Assembly: GCF_020686945.1 (NCBI RefSeq)
Contig: NZ_JAJEPR010000009.1
Span: 1-64,000 of the forward strand
DNA from: Limivivens faecihominis
GTDB lineage: Bacteria > Bacillota > Clostridia > Lachnospirales > Lachnospiraceae
Length of the DNA: 64,000 nucleotides
Direction of reading: 5' to 3'
The notes below the pieces were generated by a model. The model had not been told where the DNA came from. It did no database searches and was given only the letters and a program-made list of their open reading frames with translations. Below, piece by piece: positions 34,048-43,214 of this stretch. Every line of letters starts with the position of its first letter. Within the stretch, counting starts at the first letter, position 1. The position numbers were made by a program, and so were the translations under genes.

Positions 34048-34986
34048 TCATTCCGTAATGATCGTTCCAGTTTTGCCGGCAAGCGCATCCATCGCATGCG
34101 CCAAATCCGTAATCACGGCTTTGCGCCCGCTTCCTTTCTTCTCTTCGATGAAGTCCACAGCAGCCTGCACTTTCGGCAGTTTAGACGCCTTCGGGAACTC
34201 ATTATCCGCGATCATCTTTTTCACTTCATCTACGGTAACTTCATGAAGTGCCACTGCCTTCTCGGTCTCATAATTCAACCACAGATTCTCATCTTTCGTG
34301 AGGATCAGTAGAATATCCGCGTCCACCATCTCGGCGAGGCGTCCGCTGGCATAATCTTTCTCAATAATGGCGCTGGCGCCTTTGAGCTCCATGCCCTGTT
34401 TCAGGACAGGGATTCCGCCGCCGCCTGCTGCGATGACCACCTGGTCTGCATCCAGAAGAGCACGGATTGCCTGGATCTCAACGATCTCCTTAGGTTTCGG
34501 AGCTGCCACAATACGACGGAAGCCTTTACCCGGCTCCTCGATGCAGTAGTTTCCTTTCTTCTCCTCCGCATCTGCTTCCTCAGCAGTCATATAACGGCCA
34601 ATGACTTTGATCGGATGATAGAAAGCCTCGTCATAGGGATCTACCGTCACCTGGGTCAGAACGGTGCATGCACCTTTATAGATGCCTCTTTTCAGAAGAG
34701 CAGTCTGCAGCGCATTCTGAAGGTCATATCCGATATAGCCCTGGCTCATCGCAGAGCAGACGGACATGGGCGCCTCTGTATAGTCCGGATGTTTCTTGCC
34801 AAACTCGTTCATAGCTGTGTGGATCATACCTACCTGCGGCGCGTTGCTGTGGCATACGGCCAGCTGATAGCCTTCCTCCACGATATCTGCCAGAACTTCT
34901 GCGGAACGTTTTACCGCACTCTTCTGCTCCGGCAGGGTGGTACCCAGTGCTTTGTGGCCCAAAGCCACCACAATTCTTTTCTTCAT
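34048..34986 (-). CDS. arcC: Carbamate kinase
   Basis: Interconverts carbamoyl phosphate plus ADP and carbamate plus ATP, usually the ATP-yielding end of arginine deiminase or purine/allantoin breakdown. The 312 residues show VVALGHKALG at the start, CHSNAPQVGM, VTVDPYDEAF and the VVIAAGGGGIPV glycine-rich site of the amino-acid kinase fold. The in-frame sequence continues upstream to 35064, but the ATG at 34986 with GAGGG fits family length. It is a single gene with no arcA/arcB neighbour, so its pathway is not fixed by context. The foldback repeat lies just beyond its stop codon. Confidence 0.94.
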   Translation of the reverse strand: MKKRIVVALGHKALGTTLPEQKSAVKRSAEVLADIVEEGYQLAVCHSNAPQVGMIHTAMNEFGKKHPDYTEAPMSVCSAMSQGYIGYDLQNALQTALLKRGIYKGACTVLTQVTVDPYDEAFYHPIKVIGRYMTAEEADAEEKKGNYCIEEPGKGFRRIVAAPKPKEIVEIQAIRALLDADQVVIAAGGGGIPVLKQGMELKGASAIIEKDYASGRLAEMVDADILLILTKDENLWLNYETEKAVALHEVTVDEVKKMIADNEFPKASKLPKVQAAVDFIEEKKGSGRKAVITDLAHAMDALAGKTGTIITE

Positions 34987-35079
34987 ACAAAATCCCTCAC
35001 AATCTGTCGTATTCTGTATCCAAATCCCCTCGGAATCTTCATCCCGAAAGATATTTTGGGGCAATATAACTTATTTCTA

Positions 35080-35108
35080 AGTATACCCGATGTAACAACC
35101 GCCTGCAA
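35080..35108 (-). promoter_or_regulatory. Sigma-A-type promoter of arcC
   Basis: TTGCAG (35103-35108) and TATACT (35080-35085) on the minus strand, 17-bp spacer, directly after the metA stop codon. Confidence 0.6.
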
Positions 35109-35118
35109 GAAAAATTTT

Positions 35119-36051
35119 CTATTTTCCCTGAAAATCGGGCGTCCCTTCCAGATCATAGGGCGTTACCTGATATACATAGTAGTTCAGCCAGTTGGTATAA
35201 AGATTGTTTGCATGGGAGCGCCACATGAGAAGCGGCCGGTTATTAGGGTCGTCATTCTCATAATAATTCTTCGGAATCTCGATGGGAAGACCTTTATTCT
35301 TGTCTCTCCAGTACTCCGTATCCAGCGTTACCCGGTCGTATTCCGGATGCCCCATGACAAAGATCTGGCGGCCATCCAATGTCATACAGAGGAAAACTCC
35401 TGCCTCGTCGGATTCTGCCAGAACCATGAGTTTGTCACAGTTATGAATATCCTCGGCAGCCACCTCCGTATGGCGGGAATGAGGCGCCAGGAAAAGATCG
35501 TCAAACCCTCTGACCAACGGAATCTTCCGATTGGACACGCGATGCCAGAAAAGGCCGAACATTTTTTCCTTCAACATCCGCTTTTTCAGTCCAAAATGAT
35601 GGTAAAGCCCGGCCTGGGCTCCCCAGCAGAGATGCAGTGTGGAGGTCACATGTTTTTTGCTCCAGTCCATGACCTCCACCAGCTCCTCCCAGTAATCCAC
35701 TTCCTCAAACTCCATCTGCTCCACCGGCGCTCCGGTGATGATAAGCCCATCATAGTAATGGCTCTTAATCTCGTCAAAGGTCACATAAAATTTGTTCAGA
35801 TGGCTGGTCGAAGTATTCTTCGCCTCGTGGCTGCTGACCCGGACAAAGGTCACATCCACCTGCAGCGGAGTATTGGAAAGGGAACGGAGAAGCTGAAGCT
35901 CCGTATCCTCTTTTAAAGGCATCAGATTCAGAATCGCAATCTGAATCGGACGGATATCCTGATGGCTCGCCCTGCCCTCTTCCATAACGAAAATATTCTC
36001 CCGCTCCAGGATCTCTTTTGCGGGCAGATCGCTCTGTGTTCTAATAGGCAT
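35119..36051 (-). CDS. metA: Homoserine O-acetyltransferase, MetA family
   Basis: Activates homoserine for methionine synthesis. The 310 residues include the catalytic cysteine in HLCWGAQAGLYHHF and the conserved GHPEYDRVTL segment. Residue 111, in ITGAPVE, is glutamate. Structural work on MetA proteins showed that glutamate here selects acetyl-CoA while glycine selects succinyl-CoA, so this enzyme should be an acetyltransferase despite the common succinyltransferase label. CAGGTGA precedes the ATG. Hom, encoded at 202-1491, makes its substrate. Confidence 0.93.
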   Translation of the reverse strand: MPIRTQSDLPAKEILERENIFVMEEGRASHQDIRPIQIAILNLMPLKEDTELQLLRSLSNTPLQVDVTFVRVSSHEAKNTSTSHLNKFYVTFDEIKSHYYDGLIITGAPVEQMEFEEVDYWEELVEVMDWSKKHVTSTLHLCWGAQAGLYHHFGLKKRMLKEKMFGLFWHRVSNRKIPLVRGFDDLFLAPHSRHTEVAAEDIHNCDKLMVLAESDEAGVFLCMTLDGRQIFVMGHPEYDRVTLDTEYWRDKNKGLPIEIPKNYYENDDPNNRPLLMWRSHANNLYTNWLNYYVYQVTPYDLEGTPDFQGK

Positions 36052-36165
36052 ATTTTTTCACCTGCTCATTTTCTAATCAGTATTGTTTTATTAAGTATAT
36101 CATACCCCTGGCTTTCCCTGAAAGAGCAGAATCTTGATACACTTGTGCGTATAATGCGGACATAG

Positions 36166-36203
36166 GAAAAATCCCCCGCTTTCTGTCAAAAAGCAGGGGA
36201 AAG
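36166..36203 (-). terminator. Intrinsic terminator of cls
   Basis: On the minus strand TCCCC-T-GCTTT pairs with AAAGC-G-GGGGA and is followed by five T, right after the cls stop. Confidence 0.85.
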
Positions 36204-36205
36204 CT

Positions 36206-37846
36206 TTACATCAAAGGCGCCAGAATCCGCAGGACTCTTCCCGCCATCCGGTCGAAAAATTTCTGCCGTTTATAATCCGAAGGCAGCACTTCCTGACACT
36301 TGGCAAAAGTCTCCTGGAAATCTTCCTCTATGCTTGGAATCTCCTCATTCTGATAGAGATAAACCGCACACTCAAAATGGAGATAGAGGCTCCGGTAATC
36401 CAGATTGATCGTACCCACCACCGCTTTTTCGTCGTCGGAGGTGAAGACCTTGGCATGAACGAAGCCCGGCGTATATTCATAAATCTTCACACCCGCATCC
36501 AGAAGCTCGTTATAGTATGTCTTTGCCAGAACAAAAGCATACCATTTATCTGGAATATGAGGCATGATGATCTTCACATCCACTCCTCTTTTTGCCGCAT
36601 AGGTCAGGGCTGTAATCATCTCATTGCTGAGAATCAGGTAGGGCGTCATGATATGTACATAATCCTTGGCTGTATAAAGGATATCCATATACACCTGTTC
36701 ACCCACCGCCTCATTGTCCAGAGGACTGTCCCCGTAAGGCATGATGAAACCGTCTCCCGGTTCGCTCTCCTTATCCGGCACAATATCCAGATATTTTTCA
36801 AAAAGTTCCAGAGGCATATTGCGAAGGTTCTTGTCCACGCTCCACATCTCCAGAAACATGATGGTAAAGCTTCTGACTGCCTCGCCCGTGATCATAATGG
36901 CTGTATCCTTCCAATGACCGAAGCGCTCTTTCCGGTTGATATATTCATCTGCCAGATTGATGCCGCCGGTGAAAGCAACCTTTCCGTCGATCACCACAAT
37001 TTTTCTGTGGTCCCGGTTATTCTGGCGGGTGGAAAGAGCCGGCACAATGGGTGCAAACATATGGCACTGGATGCCGTAGCTCTCCAGCTCCTGAGGATAA
37101 TGGTAAGGCAACAGGGACAGACAACACATGCCGTCATAGAGGAAACGGACTTCCACGCCCTCTTTCACCTTTGCTTTTAAGATCTCCAGAACACTCTCCC
37201 ACATGTAGCCTTCCGCCACAATGAAATATTCCATGAAAATGAATTTTTCCGCTTTCCGAAGCTGAATCAGCAGCTCCTCAAATTTCGCCTCACCGGAGGG
37301 AAAGTATTTTGCGGAAGTATCCTTATACACGGAAAAACCGCCGAAATGATTGACATAGCGGGCCAGATGAGCCACCTGATCGTTGGTCTCCTCCAGTTCC
37401 TCCAAAACCTCTTTGTCCTGTTTCCAATATTTTTTACTGTAGGCATGCATGCTCTGGAGCCGCTTGTTGATCCATTTTGTAGCCGGCTGAGTTTCCACAA
37501 AAAGATATAAAAGGCTTCCAAAGATGGGCAAGGCCAGTATCACGATGGTCCAGGCCAGCTTAAAAGCCGGATTACTGCGTTCGTTAGCCACATAGATAAC
37601 TTCCAGAACGCCCAGCACCGTCACAACACCGTTGACAAAATACCACTTTGATGCCAGCCAGTAATAGCCCCAGACCATGAAAATCAGCTGCAGAAACAAA
37701 GAAAAGAATACCAGGAAGGTTCTTCCGAAAATCACGGAGGAAATTCCTTTTTTTCCTTTTTGAACGGTCTGGCTGTTTTCTATTTTTTTAACGAGTTCTT
37801 TTCGCTTTATTCCCTCCGTGTTTTTTGTTTCTTCAGTTTTCTTCAT
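36206..37846 (-). CDS. cls: Cardiolipin synthase
   Basis: Membrane phospholipase-D-family enzyme that condenses two phosphatidylglycerols to cardiolipin. The 546 residues have a polar N-terminal tail (~1-40), two membrane helices (around 45-95), and two HKD motifs: DHRKIVVIDGKVAFTGG and HAKVFTSDDEKAVVGTINLD. The usual FVETQPATKWINK region follows the helices. The gene overlaps the ligA end by 14 bases and has AGGTGA before its ATG, so it is co-transcribed with ligA. Confidence 0.94.
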   Translation of the reverse strand: MKKTEETKNTEGIKRKELVKKIENSQTVQKGKKGISSVIFGRTFLVFFSLFLQLIFMVWGYYWLASKWYFVNGVVTVLGVLEVIYVANERSNPAFKLAWTIVILALPIFGSLLYLFVETQPATKWINKRLQSMHAYSKKYWKQDKEVLEELEETNDQVAHLARYVNHFGGFSVYKDTSAKYFPSGEAKFEELLIQLRKAEKFIFMEYFIVAEGYMWESVLEILKAKVKEGVEVRFLYDGMCCLSLLPYHYPQELESYGIQCHMFAPIVPALSTRQNNRDHRKIVVIDGKVAFTGGINLADEYINRKERFGHWKDTAIMITGEAVRSFTIMFLEMWSVDKNLRNMPLELFEKYLDIVPDKESEPGDGFIMPYGDSPLDNEAVGEQVYMDILYTAKDYVHIMTPYLILSNEMITALTYAAKRGVDVKIIMPHIPDKWYAFVLAKTYYNELLDAGVKIYEYTPGFVHAKVFTSDDEKAVVGTINLDYRSLYLHFECAVYLYQNEEIPSIEEDFQETFAKCQEVLPSDYKRQKFFDRMAGRVLRILAPLM

Positions 37847-39806
37847 TCACGTCACCTGCAATTTTCAAAAAATCATCTTCTGTAAGGATCGGGATTCCAA
37901 GCTCCTTTGCTTTCTTATTTTTGGAAGAACCGGAAGTGGAATCGTTGTTGATGAGATAATCGGTCTTCGAGGTCACAGAACCGGTCACCTTTCCGCCCCG
38001 CTCTTCGATATAGGCTTTCATTTCATTCCTGTTGACAAAATGCGTCACACTGCCCGTGATAACGAAAGTCTTTCCCGCCAGCACCTGCTCTGTATTTTCC
38101 ACCTGCACTTCTTCCAGATGAACCTCCGAGAGAAGATGCGAAAAGGCTTCCAGCATCTTTTTATCCTGGAAATAGGCGATAATACCTTTTGCCAGAATCT
38201 CTCCGATGCCGTCAACGGCTGTCAGCTCTTCCAGCGTGCTGTTTTTCAGCTTTTCCCAGTCCCAGGAAAAAGCCCGGCAGAGCATTTTCGCATTGGCAAG
38301 ACCGATCCCCGGAATTCCCAGGCTGTAGATCAGCCGTACCAGCGTGGTATTTCTGGCCGTCTCGATATTTTTCAGAAGATTTTCACAGGATTTCTCTCCG
38401 AAGCCTTCCAGCTCCTGAATGTTCTCCCGATGTTCCTTCAACTTGAAAATATCCGCAAATTCATGGATAAAGCCCATGCCAATGAATTTTTCCAGAGTTG
38501 CCTCCGAGAGACCTTCGATATTCATAGCGTCCCGGCTCACAAACAGTGTGAAAGATTTGATCTTTTTCGCCTGACATTCCGGATTCGTACAGTTCAGAGT
38601 TTCAATGCCGTTGGCAGAACGGATCTCTGTAACACCGCCGCAGACCGGACAGACAGAAGGAATTTCCAGCTTGCTGCTTCTCGTCAGGTTCTCTTCGATC
38701 TGAGGGATGATCATATTAGCCTTGTAGACACGAATCACATCACCGATGCCGAGTTCCAGGCCTTTCAGGATACTTAAGTTATGAACGCTGGCCCTGCTCA
38801 CCGTGGTTCCCTCAAGCTCCACCGGTTCAAAAATCGCCACGGGATTGATGAGTCCCGTACGCGATGGGCTCCATTCGATTTCCAGCAGGTGGGTCTCCTT
38901 TATCTCATCCTCCCATTTGAAAGCAAAGGAATCTCTCGGAAATTTCGCTGTCGTTCCGAGGGATCTTCCGTAGGCAATATCGTCATAGAGAACCACCAGG
39001 CCATCGGAAGGAATATCAAAATGGTGAATCTTCTCTGCAAAATAGTGAACTGCCTCTTCTACAGTCTCCCCGGTAACTTCCCGGTGCTCTACCACCTGAA
39101 AGCCCTGTTTCTCCAGCCAGGCAAACTCACAGGCGTGGGAATTTTGAAAATCCACCCCATCGGCTTTCACCAGCGAAAAAGCAAAAAACTGAACGTGTCT
39201 TCCCGCCGTCACCGCACTGTTCAGCTGACGCACGGAACCGCTGCAGAGATTTCGAGGATTCTTGTATTTCGCATCCACATCCTCGATTTCTTCGTTGATC
39301 TTCTCAAAATCACTGTAGGAAATCACCGCCTCGCCCCGGAGGATCAGCTCACCCTGATAGGCGATCTTAAGCGGAATGTTGGAAAATACCCGGGCGTTGG
39401 GAGTGATAACCTCGCCCACCTCGCCGTTTCCTCTGGTAACAGCCTTGCTGAGTTCTCCATTCTGGTAGGTGAGTACGATAGTCAGACCGTCCAGCTTCCA
39501 GGACATCAGCGCTTTGTGCTCACCCACGAAGGTTTTTAAAACCTCTACATCCTTGGTTTTATCCAGAGAAAGCATCGGTCGTTCGTGGCGCTCTTTAGGA
39601 AGCTCCTCCTGAGATTCATATCCGACATTCTGAGTCGGGCTTCCAGACAATACGATGCCGGTTTCTGCTTCCAGCCCTGCCAGTTCATCGTACAGCTTAT
39701 CGTATTCAAAGTTGCTCATTATCTCCCGGTCTTCCTGGTAGTAGGCTTTCGACGCTTCCCGAAGCCGCTCCACCAGTTCTCTCATTCGCTGTCTTTTTTC
39801 TTCCAT
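37833..39806 (-). CDS. ligA: NAD-dependent DNA ligase
   Basis: Seals nicks in replication and repair using NAD. The 657 residues hold an Ia-type N-terminus (AYYQEDREIMSNFEYD), the adenylation lysine in SWKLDGL (K104), TRGNGEVGEVITPN, a four-cysteine zinc finger (CPVCGG ... CTNPEC), helix-hairpin-helix repeats (SLGIPGIGLANA, VDGIGEILAKGI) and a C-terminal BRCT domain (LAGKTFVITGSVTHFVNR). The N-terminal part differs somewhat from Bacillus LigA (SWKLDGL in place of the usual ELKLDG), so it could be a divergent or second ligase; other ligases cannot be excluded outside the window. Confidence 0.93.
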   Translation of the reverse strand: MEEKRQRMRELVERLREASKAYYQEDREIMSNFEYDKLYDELAGLEAETGIVLSGSPTQNVGYESQEELPKERHERPMLSLDKTKDVEVLKTFVGEHKALMSWKLDGLTIVLTYQNGELSKAVTRGNGEVGEVITPNARVFSNIPLKIAYQGELILRGEAVISYSDFEKINEEIEDVDAKYKNPRNLCSGSVRQLNSAVTAGRHVQFFAFSLVKADGVDFQNSHACEFAWLEKQGFQVVEHREVTGETVEEAVHYFAEKIHHFDIPSDGLVVLYDDIAYGRSLGTTAKFPRDSFAFKWEDEIKETHLLEIEWSPSRTGLINPVAIFEPVELEGTTVSRASVHNLSILKGLELGIGDVIRVYKANMIIPQIEENLTRSSKLEIPSVCPVCGGVTEIRSANGIETLNCTNPECQAKKIKSFTLFVSRDAMNIEGLSEATLEKFIGMGFIHEFADIFKLKEHRENIQELEGFGEKSCENLLKNIETARNTTLVRLIYSLGIPGIGLANAKMLCRAFSWDWEKLKNSTLEELTAVDGIGEILAKGIIAYFQDKKMLEAFSHLLSEVHLEEVQVENTEQVLAGKTFVITGSVTHFVNRNEMKAYIEERGGKVTGSVTSKTDYLINNDSTSGSSKNKKAKELGIPILTEDDFLKIAGDVNEEN

Positions 39807-40606
39807 TCTTCTCTCCTGCCTCTGTTTTCTCTCACTGGCTGATTGCTTGATCCCTGAATCCTGCGGTAAAGCTCTTCCTGCTCTTCCCGGCTGATCTCCC
39901 GGTAACTTCCCGTGGGCAGATCCCCGAGCATGATATTCATAATACGGATCCTTTTCAGTTTTACAACCTGATAGCCAAAATATTCACACATTCTGCGGAT
40001 CTGACGGTTCAGTCCCTGGGTCAGGATGATCCGGAAGGTCCGTTCTCCTGTCTTTTCCACCTTGCAGGGTCTTGTCTGCTGCTCCTGCACCGGGATGCCG
40101 CCTTTTGCCATTTCGCTCAGGAAAGCTTCCGTCACCGGTCGGTTCACCCGGACCAGATACTCTTTCTCGTGATAATTTCCGGCCCGCATCATTTTATTCA
40201 GGATCTCCCCGTTATTCGTCATCAGAAGCAGACCTTCCGAATCCTTATCCAGCCGTCCCATATAAAAGACCCTTTTCGGATAGTGAATCAGCTCTTCTAC
40301 GGTCTGATCTCCCCAACGTTTATCAGTGGTACACACTACGCCCCGGGGTTTATTTACTGCTAGAAGTACCATCTCTTCCTCTTTGGAAATGCTTTTTCCG
40401 TCCACCAGAATCTCCTGATTATCAGAAACCTTCTGACCGGGCACTGCTGTTTTTCCATCCACCTGGACACGCCCGGCCTCAATCAGCCGGTCTGCTTCTC
40501 TTCTGGAGCAAAGACCGGCTTCACTGATGTATTTATTCAGTCTCACCAGCTGGCCTTTTTCTCTCTTTTCAAATTCCTGCGCCAAACGGCTCTTTCCCTG
40601 TTCCAT
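39782..40606 (-). CDS. rluF: 23S rRNA pseudouridine synthase, RluF type
   Basis: RsuA/RluB/E/F-family enzyme that makes pseudouridine in rRNA. The 274 residues begin with an S4 domain (VRLNKYISEAGLCSRREADRLIEAGRV), then the catalytic motif GRLDKDSEGLLLMTN with the catalytic aspartate, and QGLNRQIRRMCEYFGYQV. The segment VVCTTDKRWG and YPKRVFYMGRLDKDS are closest to RluF, which modifies position 2604 in E. coli. The ATG at 40606 with GGAG is preferred to one 20 codons upstream. The 3' end overlaps ligA by 25 bases. Confidence 0.9.
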   Translation of the reverse strand: MEQGKSRLAQEFEKREKGQLVRLNKYISEAGLCSRREADRLIEAGRVQVDGKTAVPGQKVSDNQEILVDGKSISKEEEMVLLAVNKPRGVVCTTDKRWGDQTVEELIHYPKRVFYMGRLDKDSEGLLLMTNNGEILNKMMRAGNYHEKEYLVRVNRPVTEAFLSEMAKGGIPVQEQQTRPCKVEKTGERTFRIILTQGLNRQIRRMCEYFGYQVVKLKRIRIMNIMLGDLPTGSYREISREEQEELYRRIQGSSNQPVRENRGRREEWKKKDSE

Positions 40607-40627
40607 CTGTTCTCCTTCGATTTTGGA

Positions 40628-40660
40628 AAAAAACGCCGTGCAAAAACCTGCACGGCGTTC
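40628..40660 (-). terminator. Intrinsic terminator of the SH3-domain gene
   Basis: AACGCCGTGCA pairs perfectly with TGCACGGCGTT around a six-base loop and is followed by a T-run on the minus strand. Confidence 0.9.
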
Positions 40661-40669
40661 TATCATTCT

Positions 40670-41629
40670 TTACTGCTGGTCGGCATCTGCCTGAAGATAC
40701 TCACTCAGTACATAGCCTTCTACCACGGTTCCAGCTCCGTCATCAAAGCGGATCTTTGACCAGCCATTGTCCAGAACCTGCAATCTGGTTACTGTCTGTC
40801 CGGGAACCAGAACTCCAATCTGATCAGAATCCTGTCTGGAATCTGCACGGACATTCAGATTGCCTGTAACGGTCACAGAAGTGCTGATATCCGCATCCAC
40901 AGAACCGGCATTGGGAATGTCAACCTCCGTCTCCGGCTGTTTCATTTTGTCGATCATCTCCTGCAGGTCGCTGTTGGACTCCAGGACTGCTTTATACTCG
41001 CTGTTGATCTTTGAAATCAGCTCCTGCACATCACTGTCATTCTTGGCCTGTTCCATAAAATCGGACACCTGCTGGTCAGAATTGGGATTTACCACATAGA
41101 GACTTCCGTCTTCTTTTGTCGCCAGATAGAGATTTCCAAGACTGGGAACCAGCTGATCGATGTTCGGCAGCTTGGCTTCATAATAAACATAAACGTTATA
41201 AGAACTGTCGGTAAGACCCGGCTTATAGTAAATAGCGATATTATTGTAGCTCTCAATGGGATTGGAATTGATCTTATCCCTGTCGGTATCTCCTACCACA
41301 TCTCCAAGATTCTGAAGCGTATCAAAATCCTTCGCTGCCACTGCTGTGTAATACTGAGTCACTGCTTCCTGGATTGCTGCATTGTCTGTCTGAAGCGGAT
41401 TCGCTGCCTCTGTAGCTGCTGCCGTCTCCGTCTCTGTCTCAGATCCTGCTGCTGTCTCTGATGCCGGCGCCTCTGTCACAGCCTCCGTCTGTTTGATATC
41501 ACTGTCGCCTCCCAGACGGTCTGTCACAAATCTCACTGCAAAAAACGCAATCACAAGAACGATGATGATCGCCAGCCCCAGCAAGATGTATCTCAGATTA
41601 TCTGAAAGCCATTCTCTAAAGTCATCCAC
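40670..41629 (-). CDS. Membrane-anchored SH3-domain protein
   Basis: A 319-residue protein with a short cytoplasmic start, one membrane helix (YILLGLAIIIVLVIAFFAV), a Thr/Glu/Ala-rich linker, a nuclear-transport-factor-like middle region (IQEAVTQYYTAVAAKDFDTLQ), and a C-terminal bacterial SH3 domain (GNLNVRADSRQDSDQIG to VEGYVLSEYL) that may bind peptidoglycan. Start choice: an upstream ATG overlaps the GGAGG sequence, while the GTG at 41629 lies 8 bases after it and gives VDDFREWLSDN. Probable role is at the cell envelope; no enzyme activity is evident. Confidence 0.75.
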   Translation of the reverse strand: MDDFREWLSDNLRYILLGLAIIIVLVIAFFAVRFVTDRLGGDSDIKQTEAVTEAPASETAAGSETETETAAATEAANPLQTDNAAIQEAVTQYYTAVAAKDFDTLQNLGDVVGDTDRDKINSNPIESYNNIAIYYKPGLTDSSYNVYVYYEAKLPNIDQLVPSLGNLYLATKEDGSLYVVNPNSDQQVSDFMEQAKNDSDVQELISKINSEYKAVLESNSDLQEMIDKMKQPETEVDIPNAGSVDADISTSVTVTGNLNVRADSRQDSDQIGVLVPGQTVTRLQVLDNGWSKIRFDDGAGTVVEGYVLSEYLQADADQQ

Positions 41630-41793
41630 TGTACATACCTCCATTCGGTGTTGTTTCTCAGAAATACCGGCTTCACTCTCTGCCGCCGACAAACTCCTGT
41701 ACCTCAGGTTCTCTCCTATGCTCGCGGAAATCAGATATCTCCATGCAAGCATGGCTCATTGTTCGCGGAAATAAATTTACATATACAAAAAAG

Positions 41794-41866
41794 CACACCC
41801 GGAGGGATTCGAACCCCCGACACGCGGTACCGGAAACCGCTGCTCTATCCCCTGAGCTACGAGTGC
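41794..41866 (-). tRNA. tRNA-Arg (anticodon CCG)
   Basis: The minus strand folds as a cloverleaf: acceptor GCACTCG, D-arm with AGGGGATA, anticodon stem GCGGT/ACCGC with loop TTCCGGT giving anticodon CCG (codon CGG), and T-arm GGGGG-TTCGAAT-CCCTC. CCA is not encoded; a T-run follows and can end transcription. Confidence 0.95.
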
Positions 41867-42031
41867 GCGTACAGCTATGCAAGTTCTTTCCCTGCATACA
41901 TTGTTGATCTGCCCGGATCTTTTCTCTTCCGGCTCAACAACGATGCTATCATACCACACCTTTTGGAAAATGTCAAATTTTTATGTGAAATTTCTTCGAT
42001 TTTATTCAAAACAGCCGGAAAGCCCGCTATT

Positions 42032-42916
42032 TCAGCAGATAGAAAGACTGTGCTTCTTCCTGTCGTAATGATAAACGCTCTCCGAGAGAATCTCCTCCGG
42101 CTCCACCTGGGTATGATTGACCTCATGAACCATGGTGCGGAGCTCTTTCTCGCTGCCTGCCACATGATCCGGAACAAGAATCACCTCATGGACGCTGCTG
42201 GGCAGCACATAGAAATCGTCTTCCAACCTGACTCCGGCATCACTTAAAACCCGGTCATAGAGAAGGCCTGCCGCCCCGAAAACCCGCTTCTGATTGGAGA
42301 GCACATACATAGGGATTTCTTTTAAAAGCTTTTTCTCCTCCGGTTCCACCATATCCTCGATGAGCTCTTCCATACTTTTCAGCTCGAAGGGTCTTAAACG
42401 AAAGGTATTTTCCCTCGCATATTCATAGAGAAGTTCCTTTGAGACTCTCCAGAGCTTCCGGTGTTCCTCCCGGACCAGAATACTGCCGTTTCCAAATTCT
42501 TCATTCTCCACCGCGCAGACGAATACGACGGCAAGATCCAGGCAGAGGATATTCGGTACCTCGTTAAGAAGTTCCTTATTCAGTTCCCGATTGATAAGTT
42601 TGCAGAAAATCCTCTCTTTCATCTTCTCAAAATCAAGGAAGTATTCCAGGGAAAAAGGAATCCCCCTGCATCTTTTCTCATAGACTTCACAAATCCTGGA
42701 AGCGATCTCTCTGAGGCTCATGCCGTTCTTGTACTCCCGGTAAAATTCTTCCAGATAGATTGTAGGCGAGACATTGCAGCCCTTTTCGAGAATACAGATG
42801 CCGTCCAGTATGATCCCGTTGTTTTTCGTGATCTGGCGCAGTTCCACCCGCACCTCCGTACCCAGAAGCTTCTCCACTTCCTGCTTTACCTCGTTTCCAA
42901 ATACGTTATAATTCAA
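42032..42916 (-). CDS. DUF5688 family protein
   Basis: A 294-residue cytoplasmic protein matching DUF5688, a family of unknown function common in Lachnospiraceae. Recognisable parts are the opening NYNVFGNEVKQEVEKLLG, NGIILDGICILE, PTIYLEEFYREYKNG and the late SVHEVILVPD segment with a final MVHEVNHTQVEPEE. The best start is the TTG at 42916, seven bases after AAGGA; the frame extends upstream but without a ribosome site. It stands alone on its transcript, and nothing in the surroundings points to a role. Confidence 0.8.
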   Translation of the reverse strand: MNYNVFGNEVKQEVEKLLGTEVRVELRQITKNNGIILDGICILEKGCNVSPTIYLEEFYREYKNGMSLREIASRICEVYEKRCRGIPFSLEYFLDFEKMKERIFCKLINRELNKELLNEVPNILCLDLAVVFVCAVENEEFGNGSILVREEHRKLWRVSKELLYEYARENTFRLRPFELKSMEELIEDMVEPEEKKLLKEIPMYVLSNQKRVFGAAGLLYDRVLSDAGVRLEDDFYVLPSSVHEVILVPDHVAGSEKELRTMVHEVNHTQVEPEEILSESVYHYDRKKHSLSIC

Positions 42917-43130
42917 AGAATCATCCTTTCTTCTGCCGCAGAATACGGCCAGTGATACCTTATTGACAGCTGCTGTTGGAACGTGTGTGCGAATGCACCG
43001 ATAAAAAGAATCCATTCAGAAATGATGAGATAAAGATAGCACAGTTTTTTCTCATTTGCAAGATTTCAGACTGCCGAAAAAATTTTTTTGATTCACAGGA
43101 AAGGGACTATTTTTTCGGCAGAAACATACA

Positions 43131-43164
43131 AAAAAGCAGAAGAACCGTTCATCATTCTTCTGCT
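43131..43164 (-). terminator. Intrinsic terminator of the secreted protein gene at 43215
   Basis: AGCAGAAGAA and TTCTTCTGCT form a perfect 10-bp stem, followed by a T-run on the minus strand. The rest of 42917-43214 holds no gene. Confidence 0.85.
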
Positions 43165-43214
43165 CTTTCGCGTGTCATTTCGTCATTTTTTACAGGTACT
43201 GCAAAGATCCGCTG

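Noticed and set aside
35987..36165. SAM riboswitch or T-box before metA
   Set aside because: The leader is too short and lacks the expected stems and conserved boxes.
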